A DNA stretch of 64,000 nucleotides from Caballeronia megalochromosomata (GCA_001580565.1 LRBF01000013.1:1-64000), one strand, 5' to 3'; shown: positions 17,628 through 26,573, counted from the first letter of the stretch. A program made the numbers and translations. The notes: a model not told the origin generated them from the letters alone.

Positions 17628-18131
17628 TCAGCCATTCGAAGCCTGCGTTTGCGCATGGGCGACGATGCGATGAATCAACACCGTTACATCGTCGTGAGCG
17701 GTGACCGCCTCAGGCCGGCTGGTCTGGCTAGAGACGTCGGCAAATTGGAGGCTCGCATAGAGGTAGCCGTTGTCGACCCTTCCGTCAATTCGCGCAAATG
17801 GGATGACTCCGTCCGCTGTGCGTAGTGAGACGAAGGCGGTTATAGCGTCACCCGAGAGCGTCGGTACGGCGTATTTCTCGACGCAGATTTCAAGTAGCTT
17901 CGCGACTTGCTGAAGTGTCTCCAATCGCGGTCCGACGAACATGTGGACGCCACCTTCAAGGCTACAAAGGCGTCTCGAAGCATCAGTATCGTCGGGCACT
18001 TTGCCGTCAAATATGTCGATGATGATGACCGGCGATGGTCCCATCTCGTCATCGACATCCGAAGCGTCTAAGTCTCCTTCGACGGGACCTTCAACGGAGT
18101 CGGCCTGCTCGTCCAGCGAACTTTTCTTCAA
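17628..18131 (-). CDS. Unknown 167-residue acidic protein
   Basis: The N-terminal ~35 residues are strongly acidic (EGPVEGDLDASDVDDEMG), followed by a beta/alpha region starting PVIIIDIFDG. No catalytic motif, signal or membrane segment is visible. It begins 31 bases after the 365-residue gene at 18163-19260, so they are probably co-transcribed. I do not recognise the family. An acidic small protein in such a row could be a DNA mimic or antitoxin, but nothing shown here proves it. Confidence 0.6.
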   Translation of the reverse strand: MKKSSLDEQADSVEGPVEGDLDASDVDDEMGPSPVIIIDIFDGKVPDDTDASRRLCSLEGGVHMFVGPRLETLQQVAKLLEICVEKYAVPTLSGDAITAFVSLRTADGVIPFARIDGRVDNGYLYASLQFADVSSQTSRPEAVTAHDDVTVLIHRIVAHAQTQASNG

Positions 18132-18162
18132 GATTTCTTTCCAGCTGTTTTGGTGATGGCGC

Positions 18163-19260
18163 TTAGGTCGTGCTTAGCTTTTTGAGATACTCAAAGGCAG
18201 CCTTTGCGACAGACACAACGTCCTGCTCCTCGCACAAAATCGGCTCATTCATCTCTGACGAAACTGCCGGCCATACAGCAAGTAATCGCCACGCGTGGTC
18301 ATCGCGATGGACGCAAACACCGCCATCCAACACGCCGTCCGAGGTTCCTTCAAAGTGCTTTTCGACAAAGGCGGTGAAAAGACTCGAGCACGGATACGGC
18401 GCAGATGGACGCTGAAAGCCGAATTCGCTCAAGGTTGCCCGAGCGCGTGACCATAGCGGCCTGCGTGGCTCAATCTCCGCTGCCGCGGTGTAGAGCGGCT
18501 CTGCTTGCGGAAGCGACGCATGGTGACCCTGAAAGATTTTGATGACAGTTCTTGTGGACTCCTGCACTCGCACCGCCGCCGACTGACGAACCTGCTTATA
18601 GTCCTTGTTGTCGTCAAGCAGTTCAATCGGACGACGGCCGCCGAGGTGGCCCCACGCTGACAGCAGGAAGTCGAGCTTGCAAGTGTTCGAGATAGGTTGA
18701 AGCAGCCGACAGATTGACTGCAAGCGCTCTGCATTGACCCTCGGGTTTGCAAAAACGCTCGGATAGTGTGGCACTCCGTCGACGCTGACGGCAAAGATGC
18801 GGTCTTGCTCTACGAGTATGTCTAAATGCTCGGGTGTGATGTCGAGCAAGCGCATCAGCAGTTCGCGCGAGATGAGGATGCCGTTTTCAAGCATCTCTCG
18901 CCGGTTACGCAAAATTTCTCTTTCGAGAGTTTCCTGGCTGAGCCTGCTGTTTTGGGACTCGAAATCGTCGACATACATGTAGTCTAGATTGGCGTCGTAC
19001 GCGGCAAGCAACACGACCGGTCCATGCACTGTTCTGTCGTACTCTTCATCGAAGCCGATGCTTTGGCCGAAGGAGCTCGGTGCGTAGAGCGATTGCGAGA
19101 GTCCGTCGTCGCGAAAATGAACTTCGCATCGCCAATCATCTTGCTCCTCGACGCGACGAAGCTCGTCAGCGCCCGAGATGTCTGCGCTTCCTGAGAGCAG
19201 CAGAACGTCCGCGTTGGGGTCAAGCTCGCTCAGCTTCGAAATCAACGCAGCTACCTTCAT
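18163..19260 (-). CDS. Unknown 365-residue protein with HTH plus Xre/MbcA/ParS-like (DUF2384-like) segment
   Basis: ATG 19260 starts MKVAALISKLSELDPNADVL, a small N-terminal unit common in phage and island proteins. Residues ~125-250 hold a helix-turn-helix-like ISRELLMRLLDITPEHLDIL with GVPHYPSVFANPRVNAERLQ, then LLSAWGHLGGRRPIELL. The GGRRPIELL core resembles the DUF2384/MbcA/ParS antitoxin fold. The rest (from ~270) is unassigned and contains a VCVHRDDHAWRLLAVWP stretch. It follows the metallophosphoesterase gene by 13 bases, so the two are an operon. Function unknown; a regulatory or antitoxin role is an inference. Confidence 0.65.
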   Translation of the reverse strand: MKVAALISKLSELDPNADVLLLSGSADISGADELRRVEEQDDWRCEVHFRDDGLSQSLYAPSSFGQSIGFDEEYDRTVHGPVVLLAAYDANLDYMYVDDFESQNSRLSQETLEREILRNRREMLENGILISRELLMRLLDITPEHLDILVEQDRIFAVSVDGVPHYPSVFANPRVNAERLQSICRLLQPISNTCKLDFLLSAWGHLGGRRPIELLDDNKDYKQVRQSAAVRVQESTRTVIKIFQGHHASLPQAEPLYTAAAEIEPRRPLWSRARATLSEFGFQRPSAPYPCSSLFTAFVEKHFEGTSDGVLDGGVCVHRDDHAWRLLAVWPAVSSEMNEPILCEEQDVVSVAKAAFEYLKKLSTT

Positions 19261-19273
19261 AGCAGCTCCTTCG

Positions 19274-20116
19274 TTAGCATCGACCGGGCTGCTGGAGGTC
19301 AGCGGTGTCCACGACGCAAGCGAACTCAAAGTTCGGGTTCTCAAACTTCAGGCCGGAGATGTCCGAGAGCTTCAAACTGCCTCTCGCATATCCGGCCGGA
19401 TTTGCAATCACTTGGCAACCGGCAATTTGATATCGGAAGCCATCGTGGACGTGACCATGAATCCAAACGTCCGCTTGTCCAAGAAGCTCGGTCAGGTCAC
19501 TGGCGAACGCTGCGTTCAAGTTGTCGCCGTCTCCGCCAAGCAGCGACCCTAGACGCCGCGGATGCACGGAGTTCGCATGTGGCGCGTGATGAGTGACAAC
19601 AACCGTTGTGCCGTCGTATGGCGTAGCGAGTTGCTCTTGCAGCCAAGCTCGTGATTTACGGTGAACTTCGAGTGCGTCCTCAGGCATAAAGCGGTCACCC
19701 GAGTTCATCCGAATGACTCGATGGTCTCGAATGAATCGAGCAGCTTCCTTCATCGCCGTTGCCCGTAGTTCGATTCCGTTCAGCAGATAGTCGGTCCACA
19801 GCGTGCAACCAAGAAATCTCGTGCCACCAAAATCGGCAACTTCTCTTTCAAGGAGGCGCACAGAGGTCCCGGCCGTCTTGGTACGGATGCTGTCGAGCGT
19901 AGCCTCGATGCGGCCGTGATAGAACTCGTGATTCCCTGCAACGAAGAGGACAGGCACAGGCCAGTCCCCGAACAAGTTCACGACCTCGCACCCGCGAGCG
20001 ATGTCTCCTGCGAGCACAAGGACGTCGGCTTGATGGGCGGGTCGAATGATGGTCTCGCCCGGAAAAGAGTCTGAAAGCAATTCGAGATGTAGGTCGGAAG
20101 CAATCTGGATTCGCAT
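19274..20116 (-). CDS. Calcineurin-like metallophosphoesterase
   Basis: A 280-residue enzyme with the full metal-binding set: D8xH10 (IASDLHLEL), LAGD (D38), GNHE (61-64), VVTHHAPH, and HGHVHDG. Substrates in this family range from nucleic acids to cyclic nucleotides and phosphoproteins and cannot be read from sequence. No signal peptide, so it is cytoplasmic. Next gene starts 13 bases downstream. Present on an anti-phage island and linked to a regulator-like protein, it may be the effector of an uncharacterised system; this is inference. Confidence 0.85.
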   Translation of the reverse strand: MRIQIASDLHLELLSDSFPGETIIRPAHQADVLVLAGDIARGCEVVNLFGDWPVPVLFVAGNHEFYHGRIEATLDSIRTKTAGTSVRLLEREVADFGGTRFLGCTLWTDYLLNGIELRATAMKEAARFIRDHRVIRMNSGDRFMPEDALEVHRKSRAWLQEQLATPYDGTTVVVTHHAPHANSVHPRRLGSLLGGDGDNLNAAFASDLTELLGQADVWIHGHVHDGFRYQIAGCQVIANPAGYARGSLKLSDISGLKFENPNFEFACVVDTADLQQPGRC

Positions 20117-20260
20117 AGCTCAATCACGTCGACGGAGTCGGAAATCGGCGCGAGCGGAGTCTAATACTTGGAGCATTGACCGGAGTGCGCGCAAAAAGCG
20201 GTGTGTTATGCGCGTCTTCGGTGAAAGCTGGCGCTCGATACTCGCCCACCGAGATGGCTG

Positions 20261-20776
20261 TCACCAATCAAGGAATTGCCCCCAGAGCCAATCTGTCGGA
20301 GACGCGTCGGGATGTCGCTCAACTGCCATCTCGTCTTTCTTCCGACCGTAGTTCCTCACTAAGTCGAGGTAACGCGCAATTAGAACCGCGCCTTCGCTCT
20401 CGACTTTGGAGTCATAGAGAGACCGCTTCAAGCGCATGTCTGCAATCTCATCTGCGGTGTATTCGTCGAGTGTGTGCAGCGCGCCCCTGACCACAGCCTC
20501 CGCTTCGTAGGGGTGGAGGTTCGTCTTCCGCATCAAGTCCACTTCAAGGCTGACGAGCGCCTGGATGCGCTTCGCTGCTGGCAGTCCACTGACTTGATGA
20601 AAGGTGCGGAGGATGAGCCATCGAATGAAGTCGATGCGCCACTCGACTTCACCTGGCATTTCGTGCGGCGAAAGTCGATAGCGTTCCCCTTCGACGTCAA
20701 CCGTGATGTAAGCGCCGACTCGCGCCATCATCGTTCTCGTAGTAGCAGGGGCGTAGTGAAGGTGCACGGGTCCCAT
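20261..20776 (-). CDS. Unknown 171-residue protein
   Basis: ATG 20776 begins MGPVHLHYAPATTRTMMARV; a later ATG pair (TMMARV) is also possible. Contains GEVEWRIDFIRWLILRTFHQ and a largely helical C-terminal half with LDEYTADEIADMRLKRSLYD. No membrane or catalytic motif. It is 144 bases upstream of the metallophosphoesterase start on the same strand, so it may be the first gene of that row or separate. Family not recognised. Confidence 0.55.
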   Translation of the reverse strand: MGPVHLHYAPATTRTMMARVGAYITVDVEGERYRLSPHEMPGEVEWRIDFIRWLILRTFHQVSGLPAAKRIQALVSLEVDLMRKTNLHPYEAEAVVRGALHTLDEYTADEIADMRLKRSLYDSKVESEGAVLIARYLDLVRNYGRKKDEMAVERHPDASPTDWLWGQFLDW

Positions 20777-20974
20777 CAACTCTCCATCAATCGTCTTAGG
20801 CGCGCCGCTGGCTCGGCGAAATCCCGCGCTATGCCGGTCTTACTAGAAGACGGTTCGGCCTGTGCACGCTAGTTGTCGCGCTGTGCGCGGCAACTTACGG
20901 CTGGTCGATTCGGTGAACTCAAGGCGAGCAGGTAGGCTTGAACGTTAAATAAAAGCCAACTCTGGCTCAAATTT

Positions 20975-21002
20975 CACGAATAAGCGTAATTTTGCACGAA
21001 TA
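20975..21002. promoter_or_regulatory. Two CACGAATA direct repeats, 20 bases apart
   Basis: CACGAATA occurs at 20975-20982 and again at 20995-21002, a spacing of two helical turns, inside an AT-rich stretch 65-92 bases upstream of the XRE regulator gene at 21067. This is a plausible operator for that regulator. No binding data can be inferred. Confidence 0.4.
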
Positions 21003-21066
21003 TCCTCTGTACGCAAGTGCCTTTTGCCGGAACACTTCTTTGTTCCTAAAATTTTCGAAGGCAGGC

Positions 21067-21306
21067 ATGCAGTTGAGAAAGGCTTTCGGGCTTGCCGTGA
21101 GCGCCGAACGTAGGGTGCGAGACCTGACTCAAGCCGAACTTGCAGAACGCGCCGACCTCACCATCTCAGCAGTCAGCATGCTGGAGCGCGGCACGCGCGC
21201 TCCGAACTTCGATACGCTCGAACGCATTTCATCAGCACTCGAAGTTCCGCTCTGGATACTCTTTCGAGCGGCGGACGACTTGGTCAAGTCGCGACCCGAC
21301 CTTTAG
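21067..21306 (+). CDS. XRE-family transcriptional regulator
   Basis: A 79-residue helix-turn-helix protein. ATG 21067 starts MQLRKAFGLAVSAERRVRDL, and the DNA-binding unit is LTQAELAERADLTISAVSML followed by ERGTRAPNFDTLERISSAL, the classic Cro/C1 pattern. It stands alone on the plus strand between two minus-strand blocks. Similar small regulators often control restriction or defence operons (C proteins); the divergent row ending at 20776 is the nearest candidate target. An upstream GTG at 20992 gives a longer reading with poor composition. Confidence 0.8.
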   Translation: MQLRKAFGLAVSAERRVRDLTQAELAERADLTISAVSMLERGTRAPNFDTLERISSALEVPLWILFRAADDLVKSRPDL

Positions 21307-21751
21307 ATTTGGGCCTCTTGTTTCGAGGGTTCGCGAGCAAAAAGCCGAACGCGTTTCATCTAGAGAGCCTGGGCTACCTAAATGGACGCTTGCTTCACTT
21401 TCTGCCAGCCAAGAATAAACAACATCTCGCCTCCAACGGAGCAAGTCAGGGTCGTAAAGTACGGCTCGCGGGGGGCAGCAGCCAAGGCCGTCGCTTTGCA
21501 CGCAAAACGACGGTCCGCTCCGACAACTGAAGGAGTTCGCCGAGTTGTTGAGAGTCCAAATATGCCGGGAGGAGGTTTGGGGCGGAGACGTTCATGAAGC
21601 GTCTAGCGTGCGAATCTAAACGCTCCCGGAGCTGTGCGTCAGCTACGACTCGAGGCCAATCAGAGGTAGGGTGCGTTCCAGCGCATTCCGCAGAGTGAAG
21701 GTCTGCCGAGCATTCCTTGTTCCGATGGAGGCAGAGTTCGCAAATTTTAAG
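21307..21751. other. Intergenic stretch, no gene supported
   Basis: About 445 bases between the XRE gene and the convergent end of qatD. Short frames here have low-quality composition and no ribosome sites. No tRNA, terminator or repeat was recognised. Confidence 0.4.
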
Positions 21752-22540
21752 TTAGAACGGCAACTGTTTTTGTGCGCCTGCGGAGCGGCGCTCAATTTCT
21801 CTCAGACTGCTGCGGTCGTGCAGCAGCACGTGCAGGTTGTTTCGAAAAGCTTGCTCTACCTCATTCGGAGCCAGGGCGAACGCTTGCGCAGTGACCTGAT
21901 TTATTGCCGAGGCTTCCCATGGCAACAGTGGCTTGCCGTGCTTGGATGCGAAGGGGCCGTCAGTCTCAGGCAGTACACGGGCTGGTGGCATCGCTGCCAG
22001 CAGTCTGCGTCCTTTTTCTCCTTCGAGCATGGCGGGGCCAACGCTGAACCAACAACCAAGCTCAATTGCCCGCTGTAACTCTCTGGGAGTGCCGGAAAAC
22101 CAGTGCAAAACAGGAGTGCCGCATCGAGGATGTGAGGCTATGAGGTCGAGTACGCGGGTTGCAGCTCCTCGCGAGTGCAGACTGATGATTCTGCCACCAT
22201 GGACCTCGCATTTTTGCAGGACAGCGTCCAACAGTTTCTCTTGAGCGACAAGCGAGCTTGCGAATCGTCTTGAGCCATCGAGCCCAATCTCGCCAATGAA
22301 TTCGGCATCCGCCACGTGCTGCAGTAGAAGGTCTTGCTCTGAAATCTTCTTCTCGAAGATTTCAGGGTGCAAGCCGAGCGCAACCTTGATGTTTTCAAAT
22401 CCAGCAAACACTCGTGATGTACCCAGCCACGCTCTGGGACTCGTCGTCACTACAAGCGTGAACATATTTCGACGCGCGACTTCCGGCAGCAGGTTGAGTG
22501 CGTCCGGGTATAAGTCGAGGTGGCAGTGGAAATCAATCAC
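21752..22540 (-). CDS. qatD: QatD, TatD-like nuclease of the Qat defence system
   Basis: A 262-residue TatD-family metal-dependent hydrolase with the expected ligands: H5xH7 (DFHCHLD), E84 (FIGEIGLDG), H122 (SLHSRG), H146 (HWFSGT) and D194 (LPETDGPF). TatD proteins are DNases; in the QatABCD anti-phage system the fourth gene is TatD-like. ATG overlaps the qatC stop by 4 bases, and order qatA-qatB-qatC-qatD matches the described operon. This member looks fully intact. Confidence 0.85.
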   Translation of the reverse strand: MIDFHCHLDLYPDALNLLPEVARRNMFTLVVTTSPRAWLGTSRVFAGFENIKVALGLHPEIFEKKISEQDLLLQHVADAEFIGEIGLDGSRRFASSLVAQEKLLDAVLQKCEVHGGRIISLHSRGAATRVLDLIASHPRCGTPVLHWFSGTPRELQRAIELGCWFSVGPAMLEGEKGRRLLAAMPPARVLPETDGPFASKHGKPLLPWEASAINQVTAQAFALAPNEVEQAFRNNLHVLLHDRSSLREIERRSAGAQKQLPF

Positions 22541-23814
22541 AAGGCGTTGTGGGCTTGCAGCAACTGACCGAGTTCTTCGAGCCCGCGCTCAGTAACAGCG
22601 GCATAGTCGGCCCGACGGCCGGGCGGCGCAAACGACATTGCGCCGCCTAGCAACCTATCGATTCCTTTTTGACGATAGGTGACGTACGCCCTACCTACTG
22701 AACCGATGTCGTTCGCTCCGCGGTCCCGGCCGGCAGTCGCTAAGTCGGCAAACACATATCGCGGCGTCGTATCCGGCAGACCCGCGCCGAGAAACGAAGC
22801 TCGACGAACGAGACAGGGCACGCACCGACCACAATGAGTGTAGTTGTAGTACCCAAAACGTCCACAGCTCGTCGAATGCTCGGCGAGTTCTCGCAACAAC
22901 GATTGGTCGGCACAGTTTCGAAGCAGCTCTCCTTTCGTCGCGAACTGATATGGGCGAACTAGCTCCGTTCTCAGGCCGGCCTGATTGAAAAGCGCCTGAA
23001 TTCCGTCAAGGAAGGTGGGATGGGTCGTTTTTGTACTGTAGCTTCCGAACCGTCCTGCATTCAACGCGACATTGAGACTGATGAAACCGTTTTCCGGAAT
23101 GAAGAGTTCTGTCGTTTCGCCGGCTTGCCACGCGGGCAACGTCGTAGTTGCGAGCAGAGCGAATGCCAGAAAGACGATGGACCGGCCTCGCGTCGACCGT
23201 TCGGTCGCGTGTGGGACAGTAATCCGATGGTTCCACTGAAGGTGTCGGTCGGCTGCGCCGAGTCTGCGGGCGAAAAGCCTCTGAGTCTCTTTGTCACCTT
23301 TTGCGACTTGCGAAACAAATAAGGGGCGTCGCCCATTCGCTGTGAGGTCGATGCCGCCAACCAAGCTGTCAAGGCCTCCCGATAGCAAAGCCAAACAATC
23401 AGCATCGATACCCTTCGGTGCTGCCGTAGTTGGCGCGCTGACGCCCCCTTCTATGAGATTTAGCGTCCAGAAATCTCCGGTCAGGAAGCGAAACGTGCGC
23501 TCGAGAAGTGACTTTTGCTCAGCCCACGCTTGCGGCTCGCAGAGCGCCACGGTGAGCTCAATCATTCGAGTCCAGCCGTCAGAGCTGCCTTGGCGCCTGC
23601 AAGCAAAGTCTGCGGCGGCCACTGCAAGGGAAATCGATACAAAGTCCCAGACCGCTGTAGTTGGTGCAAAGCCTTGGCGCGAGAGCATGCCCACCCAACC
23701 AGGGGAGATTCTTCCGACGTTCGGACGCCCTGAATGCGTGTACAGGGAGAAATACTCAACGTCCTCATCCAGCTGCTCAGGCAGCGCCTCGCTAGCGACA
23801 CATGTGACTTTCAA
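22537..23814 (-). CDS. qatC: QatC, QueC-like protein of the Qat defence system
   Basis: A 425-residue protein with the PP-loop SGGLDS (145-150) of QueC-type ATP pyrophosphatases and a QueC-like four-cysteine zinc site in STSCGRFGYYNYTHCGRCVPC's region (cysteines CGR...CGRC..C). QueC makes 7-cyano-7-deazaguanine; QatC may carry out related chemistry on protein or DNA. It overlaps both neighbours by 4 bases, giving tight coupling. The N-terminal ~130 residues precede the loop, as in other Qat members. Motifs intact. Confidence 0.85.
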   Translation of the reverse strand: MKVTCVASEALPEQLDEDVEYFSLYTHSGRPNVGRISPGWVGMLSRQGFAPTTAVWDFVSISLAVAAADFACRRQGSSDGWTRMIELTVALCEPQAWAEQKSLLERTFRFLTGDFWTLNLIEGGVSAPTTAAPKGIDADCLALLSGGLDSLVGGIDLTANGRRPLFVSQVAKGDKETQRLFARRLGAADRHLQWNHRITVPHATERSTRGRSIVFLAFALLATTTLPAWQAGETTELFIPENGFISLNVALNAGRFGSYSTKTTHPTFLDGIQALFNQAGLRTELVRPYQFATKGELLRNCADQSLLRELAEHSTSCGRFGYYNYTHCGRCVPCLVRRASFLGAGLPDTTPRYVFADLATAGRDRGANDIGSVGRAYVTYRQKGIDRLLGGAMSFAPPGRRADYAAVTERGLEELGQLLQAHNAL

Positions 23815-24665
23815 GACAGCTCTCCCTCAAATACGGCGAACGTGTCTGCGAGAGCTTGCTGCATAATTCGCTCAAACTCGCCAGGGTTCGGGCTCGGATG
23901 CTTCTGGCGAATCTCACGCAACTGGGCACTAATTTCCGCCTTCATGTACTCGCGCATATCGTCGGTTCGGCGCACGACTTCCACCGGCGACAGTCGCGCG
24001 CTCTCGAAAAGCTGTCCGATGTCAATCTGGAGACGATTGCAGCACTCGACGGACAAGTACTGCTCGACCAGAGACCAGATGTTGCCGTCCGTCATCGATA
24101 GCGGGTTCATGTCCGGCTGCTCGCTAGCCAACTCGGAAAGCGCAAAGGCCATTGAGTCGCGAATCGAATCTTCGTCGACTGTTCCACCGATGCCTACCAC
24201 CTGACGAACTATTGCGTCGACGACCTCATTCGTCGAAGGATTCGTCGCCGTGAGTGTCTGAATCCACGTATTTACTGCCGGGTCGGTTCCGTCCCGCGCT
24301 GCCTGAAGGAAAGAAACTAAGCCACCAGCTGCGACCGTCGCGGCACGCATCCGTCCAGCGGCCCGACGAGCCCCGCCCATTCCGGTTCGAGAATAGTGGC
24401 CTACTGCGCGGCGAAACGCGCCCGAGTCGCCTGTGGCTGCGTAGTCCGAAAGCTGTCGCCGAGCGGGCGCGAACCGTCTAGGTGGCGCCAACTGTTCGTC
24501 TGGCTGGTGCGGTTCGAACTCGCCGGGCGCTCCGTCGTCCGGGTTCCCCTGCTGTTGTTGGACGGAACCGTCTTCGCCGCTCATCTCATTTTGAAGTGGC
24601 TCTAGCCATGGAGGGTCGAAGGGCACACCTGCGCCCGGCCCGGAACTGGATGTCGAGGTGCCCAC
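23811..24665 (-). CDS. qatB: QatB of the Qat defence system
   Basis: Starts at GTG 24665, three bases after the qatA stop. The N-terminus MGTSTSSSGPGAGVPFDPPW is typical of QatB, which supports this unusual start. A glutamine/proline-rich linker follows (residues ~30-65), then a mostly helical region. The molecular role of QatB is not established; it is required in QatABCD together with the ATPase QatA, QueC-like QatC and TatD-like QatD. No catalytic motif is visible. Length (284) is normal for the family. Confidence 0.8.
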   Translation of the reverse strand: MGTSTSSSGPGAGVPFDPPWLEPLQNEMSGEDGSVQQQQGNPDDGAPGEFEPHQPDEQLAPPRRFAPARRQLSDYAATGDSGAFRRAVGHYSRTGMGGARRAAGRMRAATVAAGGLVSFLQAARDGTDPAVNTWIQTLTATNPSTNEVVDAIVRQVVGIGGTVDEDSIRDSMAFALSELASEQPDMNPLSMTDGNIWSLVEQYLSVECCNRLQIDIGQLFESARLSPVEVVRRTDDMREYMKAEISAQLREIRQKHPSPNPGEFERIMQQALADTFAVFEGELS

Positions 24666-24668
24666 GTG

Positions 24669-26250
24669 CTATGCCTTCTTGAGCGCGATGGCATTTCTGA
24701 CGGGCTGAGGCGTCTGGACATCGGCCGCCCAGCGGGCGAGAAGTTCCTTCGCCCAAGGCTCCTTGGCAATCAGCGGAATAAGTGCCTGTGGCCGCTCCCT
24801 AGGGGGAACCTCGTCAAGCAGGCTGCAAAACGACGGGCCGAGCACAGGGAACGCCTCGGTTAAATGAACGCAATTCGTAATAGTCCGCGAATCCCATTGC
24901 TGCGAACGTACCCGGCGTTTCATTCGGTTCAAGACCGATTCTGCTTCGGCCTCTCCCAGTGCTCGTACCTTCTCAACTAGCAGTTGCTGATGGGACTTTG
25001 CTTCGAACAAACCCTCTAGCAGCGCGCGGGCATCTGGCGAAAGTTCGTCGAGCCCGCCCAAGGACACGACCCTGTCCTTGCTTAGATGCAACAGTGGTCG
25101 GAGGTCCGTCTCAGCAAGCGGTGGGTTCAATCCCAGCCATCCCAAAACAAAGGGCGTGTTCCAGCTATTGTCTGGTGGTTCGAACGATTCGCCCTTTTTC
25201 AAAGATTGCTCGATTATCCGCAGAAAATCGGGTCGACCGTTATCGGAAGCGTTCACCGCATTCGCGAGGAAATCGAGCGCCGCCGGTGTCGCGCACCGTT
25301 CGAAGAGTTGAAGCTTCACAAGATGCTCGAATGAAACATTCATACCGTGCGCCTTGGCCACACTCTCACGAATAATCAAATTATTCAAAAAACGCTTTAT
25401 CAACCGTGGATTTCCGGATATCTGCTCGACTGATGCCAAAATCGGCGCAAGCTGGTCTGCAAGGTCGACCTCCTTTTCTAAGGCAGGAGCAGCATTCTCC
25501 AAAGCGGCATTAAGTGTTTTACGGTGAAGTCCTCCGAGCCATCCCTCTCTAACCGCCTTGAGAACATTTCGTTTCGCTGTCTCCGCGGCTTCTAGCGTAA
25601 TCCTCTTACGCCGAACAGCCAAATCAAGGAGCAATAGCAGCACGTACGCCTTCACCTCATTGACGCCGAGGCGAGGTACTCGCAACGGAATCTGAATCAG
25701 TTTATCGAAATAGCTGGTCACCAATTCATCATCGAAATGAGCTTGTGCAAAATGCGCCCTAACCGAGCTGCGAATCATTTTTTCGTCAGCAGCGATGATA
25801 AACGCAGTGCGCGGCAAAAAGAGCAGAAGTCGAATAGCCTCCAGCGTTGAAATGGCCGTATCAGGCATGCACCGGTCGAGGTCATCCACGAGGACCACCA
25901 AAGTCACATCTAGCGACGTCAACAAATCCTTGAATGCTGCGCGTAGCCCCTCAATTTCCTTCTGCGGTGAGTCGCTTTCCTTTTCCTTCAGAAGCTCCTT
26001 CAACTCCGGGGACAAATCGTCGTAGGCTTTTTTAATCGCTTCCACGTCGCTCTGCTTTGCGACGCCCGAAACTATCTGCCTTCAGCGCAGAGCCAACCAT
26101 TTTAACCAACGACGATTTTCCGGTACCCCAGCTCCCAGACACACCGATTGATATTGGCTCGCCGCCCGAATCACGAATGAGCTCAGCCGCGGTATCCGCG
26201 ACAACCCCGAAATTCAGAAGGTCCGAAGTTGCCTCGACGTCATGCCACAT
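24669..26250 (-). pseudogene. qatA: qatA (KAP-family ATPase), broken by internal deletion and frameshift
   Basis: The gene starts normally at ATG 26250 (MWHDVEATSDLLNFGVVADT) with Walker A SGSWGTGKSSL. About 55 codons in, after KMVGSALKADS, the frame runs to a stop at about 26032-26034. Sense resumes in another frame at about 26085 (VSGVAKQSDVEAIKKAYDDL) and continues with Walker B TLVVLVDDLDRCMPDTAIS to the stop at 24669. KAP ATPases have about 100 or more residues between these points (including an EFNAW-type motif); these are missing. An internal deletion has removed that segment and shifted the frame, so no full QatA can be made. qatB, qatC and qatD remain intact. Confidence 0.8.
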
Positions 26251-26369
26251 GTGGCCCCCGCTCAGTTTGTTGTGATTTTTCGCGCGACGATTCTACGTTG
26301 CCTGGAGAATCGCGCCAAGAGGAAACCAACGGTTCGCCAAGCCGGGGAAAAGTTGACTCCGTCAACTCC

Positions 26370-26450
26370 GTGGGGACAACGCCGTGGACAAGGTCGGAAA
26401 ACTCCCAAAAGCTCGGAGTTTCCCGAACCTTGCCCACCGGTTGCCCCCAC
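26370..26450. repeat. 36-base imperfect inverted repeat near island end
   Basis: Left arm 26370-26405 (GTGGGGACAACGCCGTGGAC onward) and right arm 26415-26450 are near-perfect reverse complements (GTGGGGGCAACCGGTGGGCA read from the other strand) around a 9-base loop. It lies about 120 bases inside the comM junction. The long stem has no T-run, so it is not a typical terminator. It could be an element-end structure, recombinase or replication-initiation hairpin. A shorter palindrome TTGACTCCGTCAA sits just left of it at 26353-26365. Confidence 0.7.
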
Positions 26451-26573
26451 TTTTCCACGGCGATGGAGGTGACGACGACAAAAGCACTACCACGAAGAAG
26501 AGAGAAGAGAACTTCAAAACCGACGTCGCCGCCATGTGAGCAACTTTTTGCCGATAACACGTCGTAACGCGAA

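Larger units (their letters stand above)
1..26573. mobile_element. Genomic island inserted in comM (left end outside window)
   Basis: Everything left of 26574 is accessory: anti-phage systems, unknown genes, decayed genes and less GC-biased codon use than the core genes to the right. The right junction is sharp, because ComM coding sequence resumes at about 26574 without its N-terminal two thirds. comM (yifB) is an established insertion site for AbaR/Tn6022-type Tn7-like transposons in Acinetobacter. Whether this island belongs to that group cannot be told, because no transposase or integrase is in view. The left limit is not seen, so at least 26.5 kb is present and imuA is probably inside it. 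Confidence 0.75.

Noticed and set aside
26353-26450. Rho-independent terminator at the island end
   Set aside because: The stem is far longer than usual and there is no T-run on either strand.
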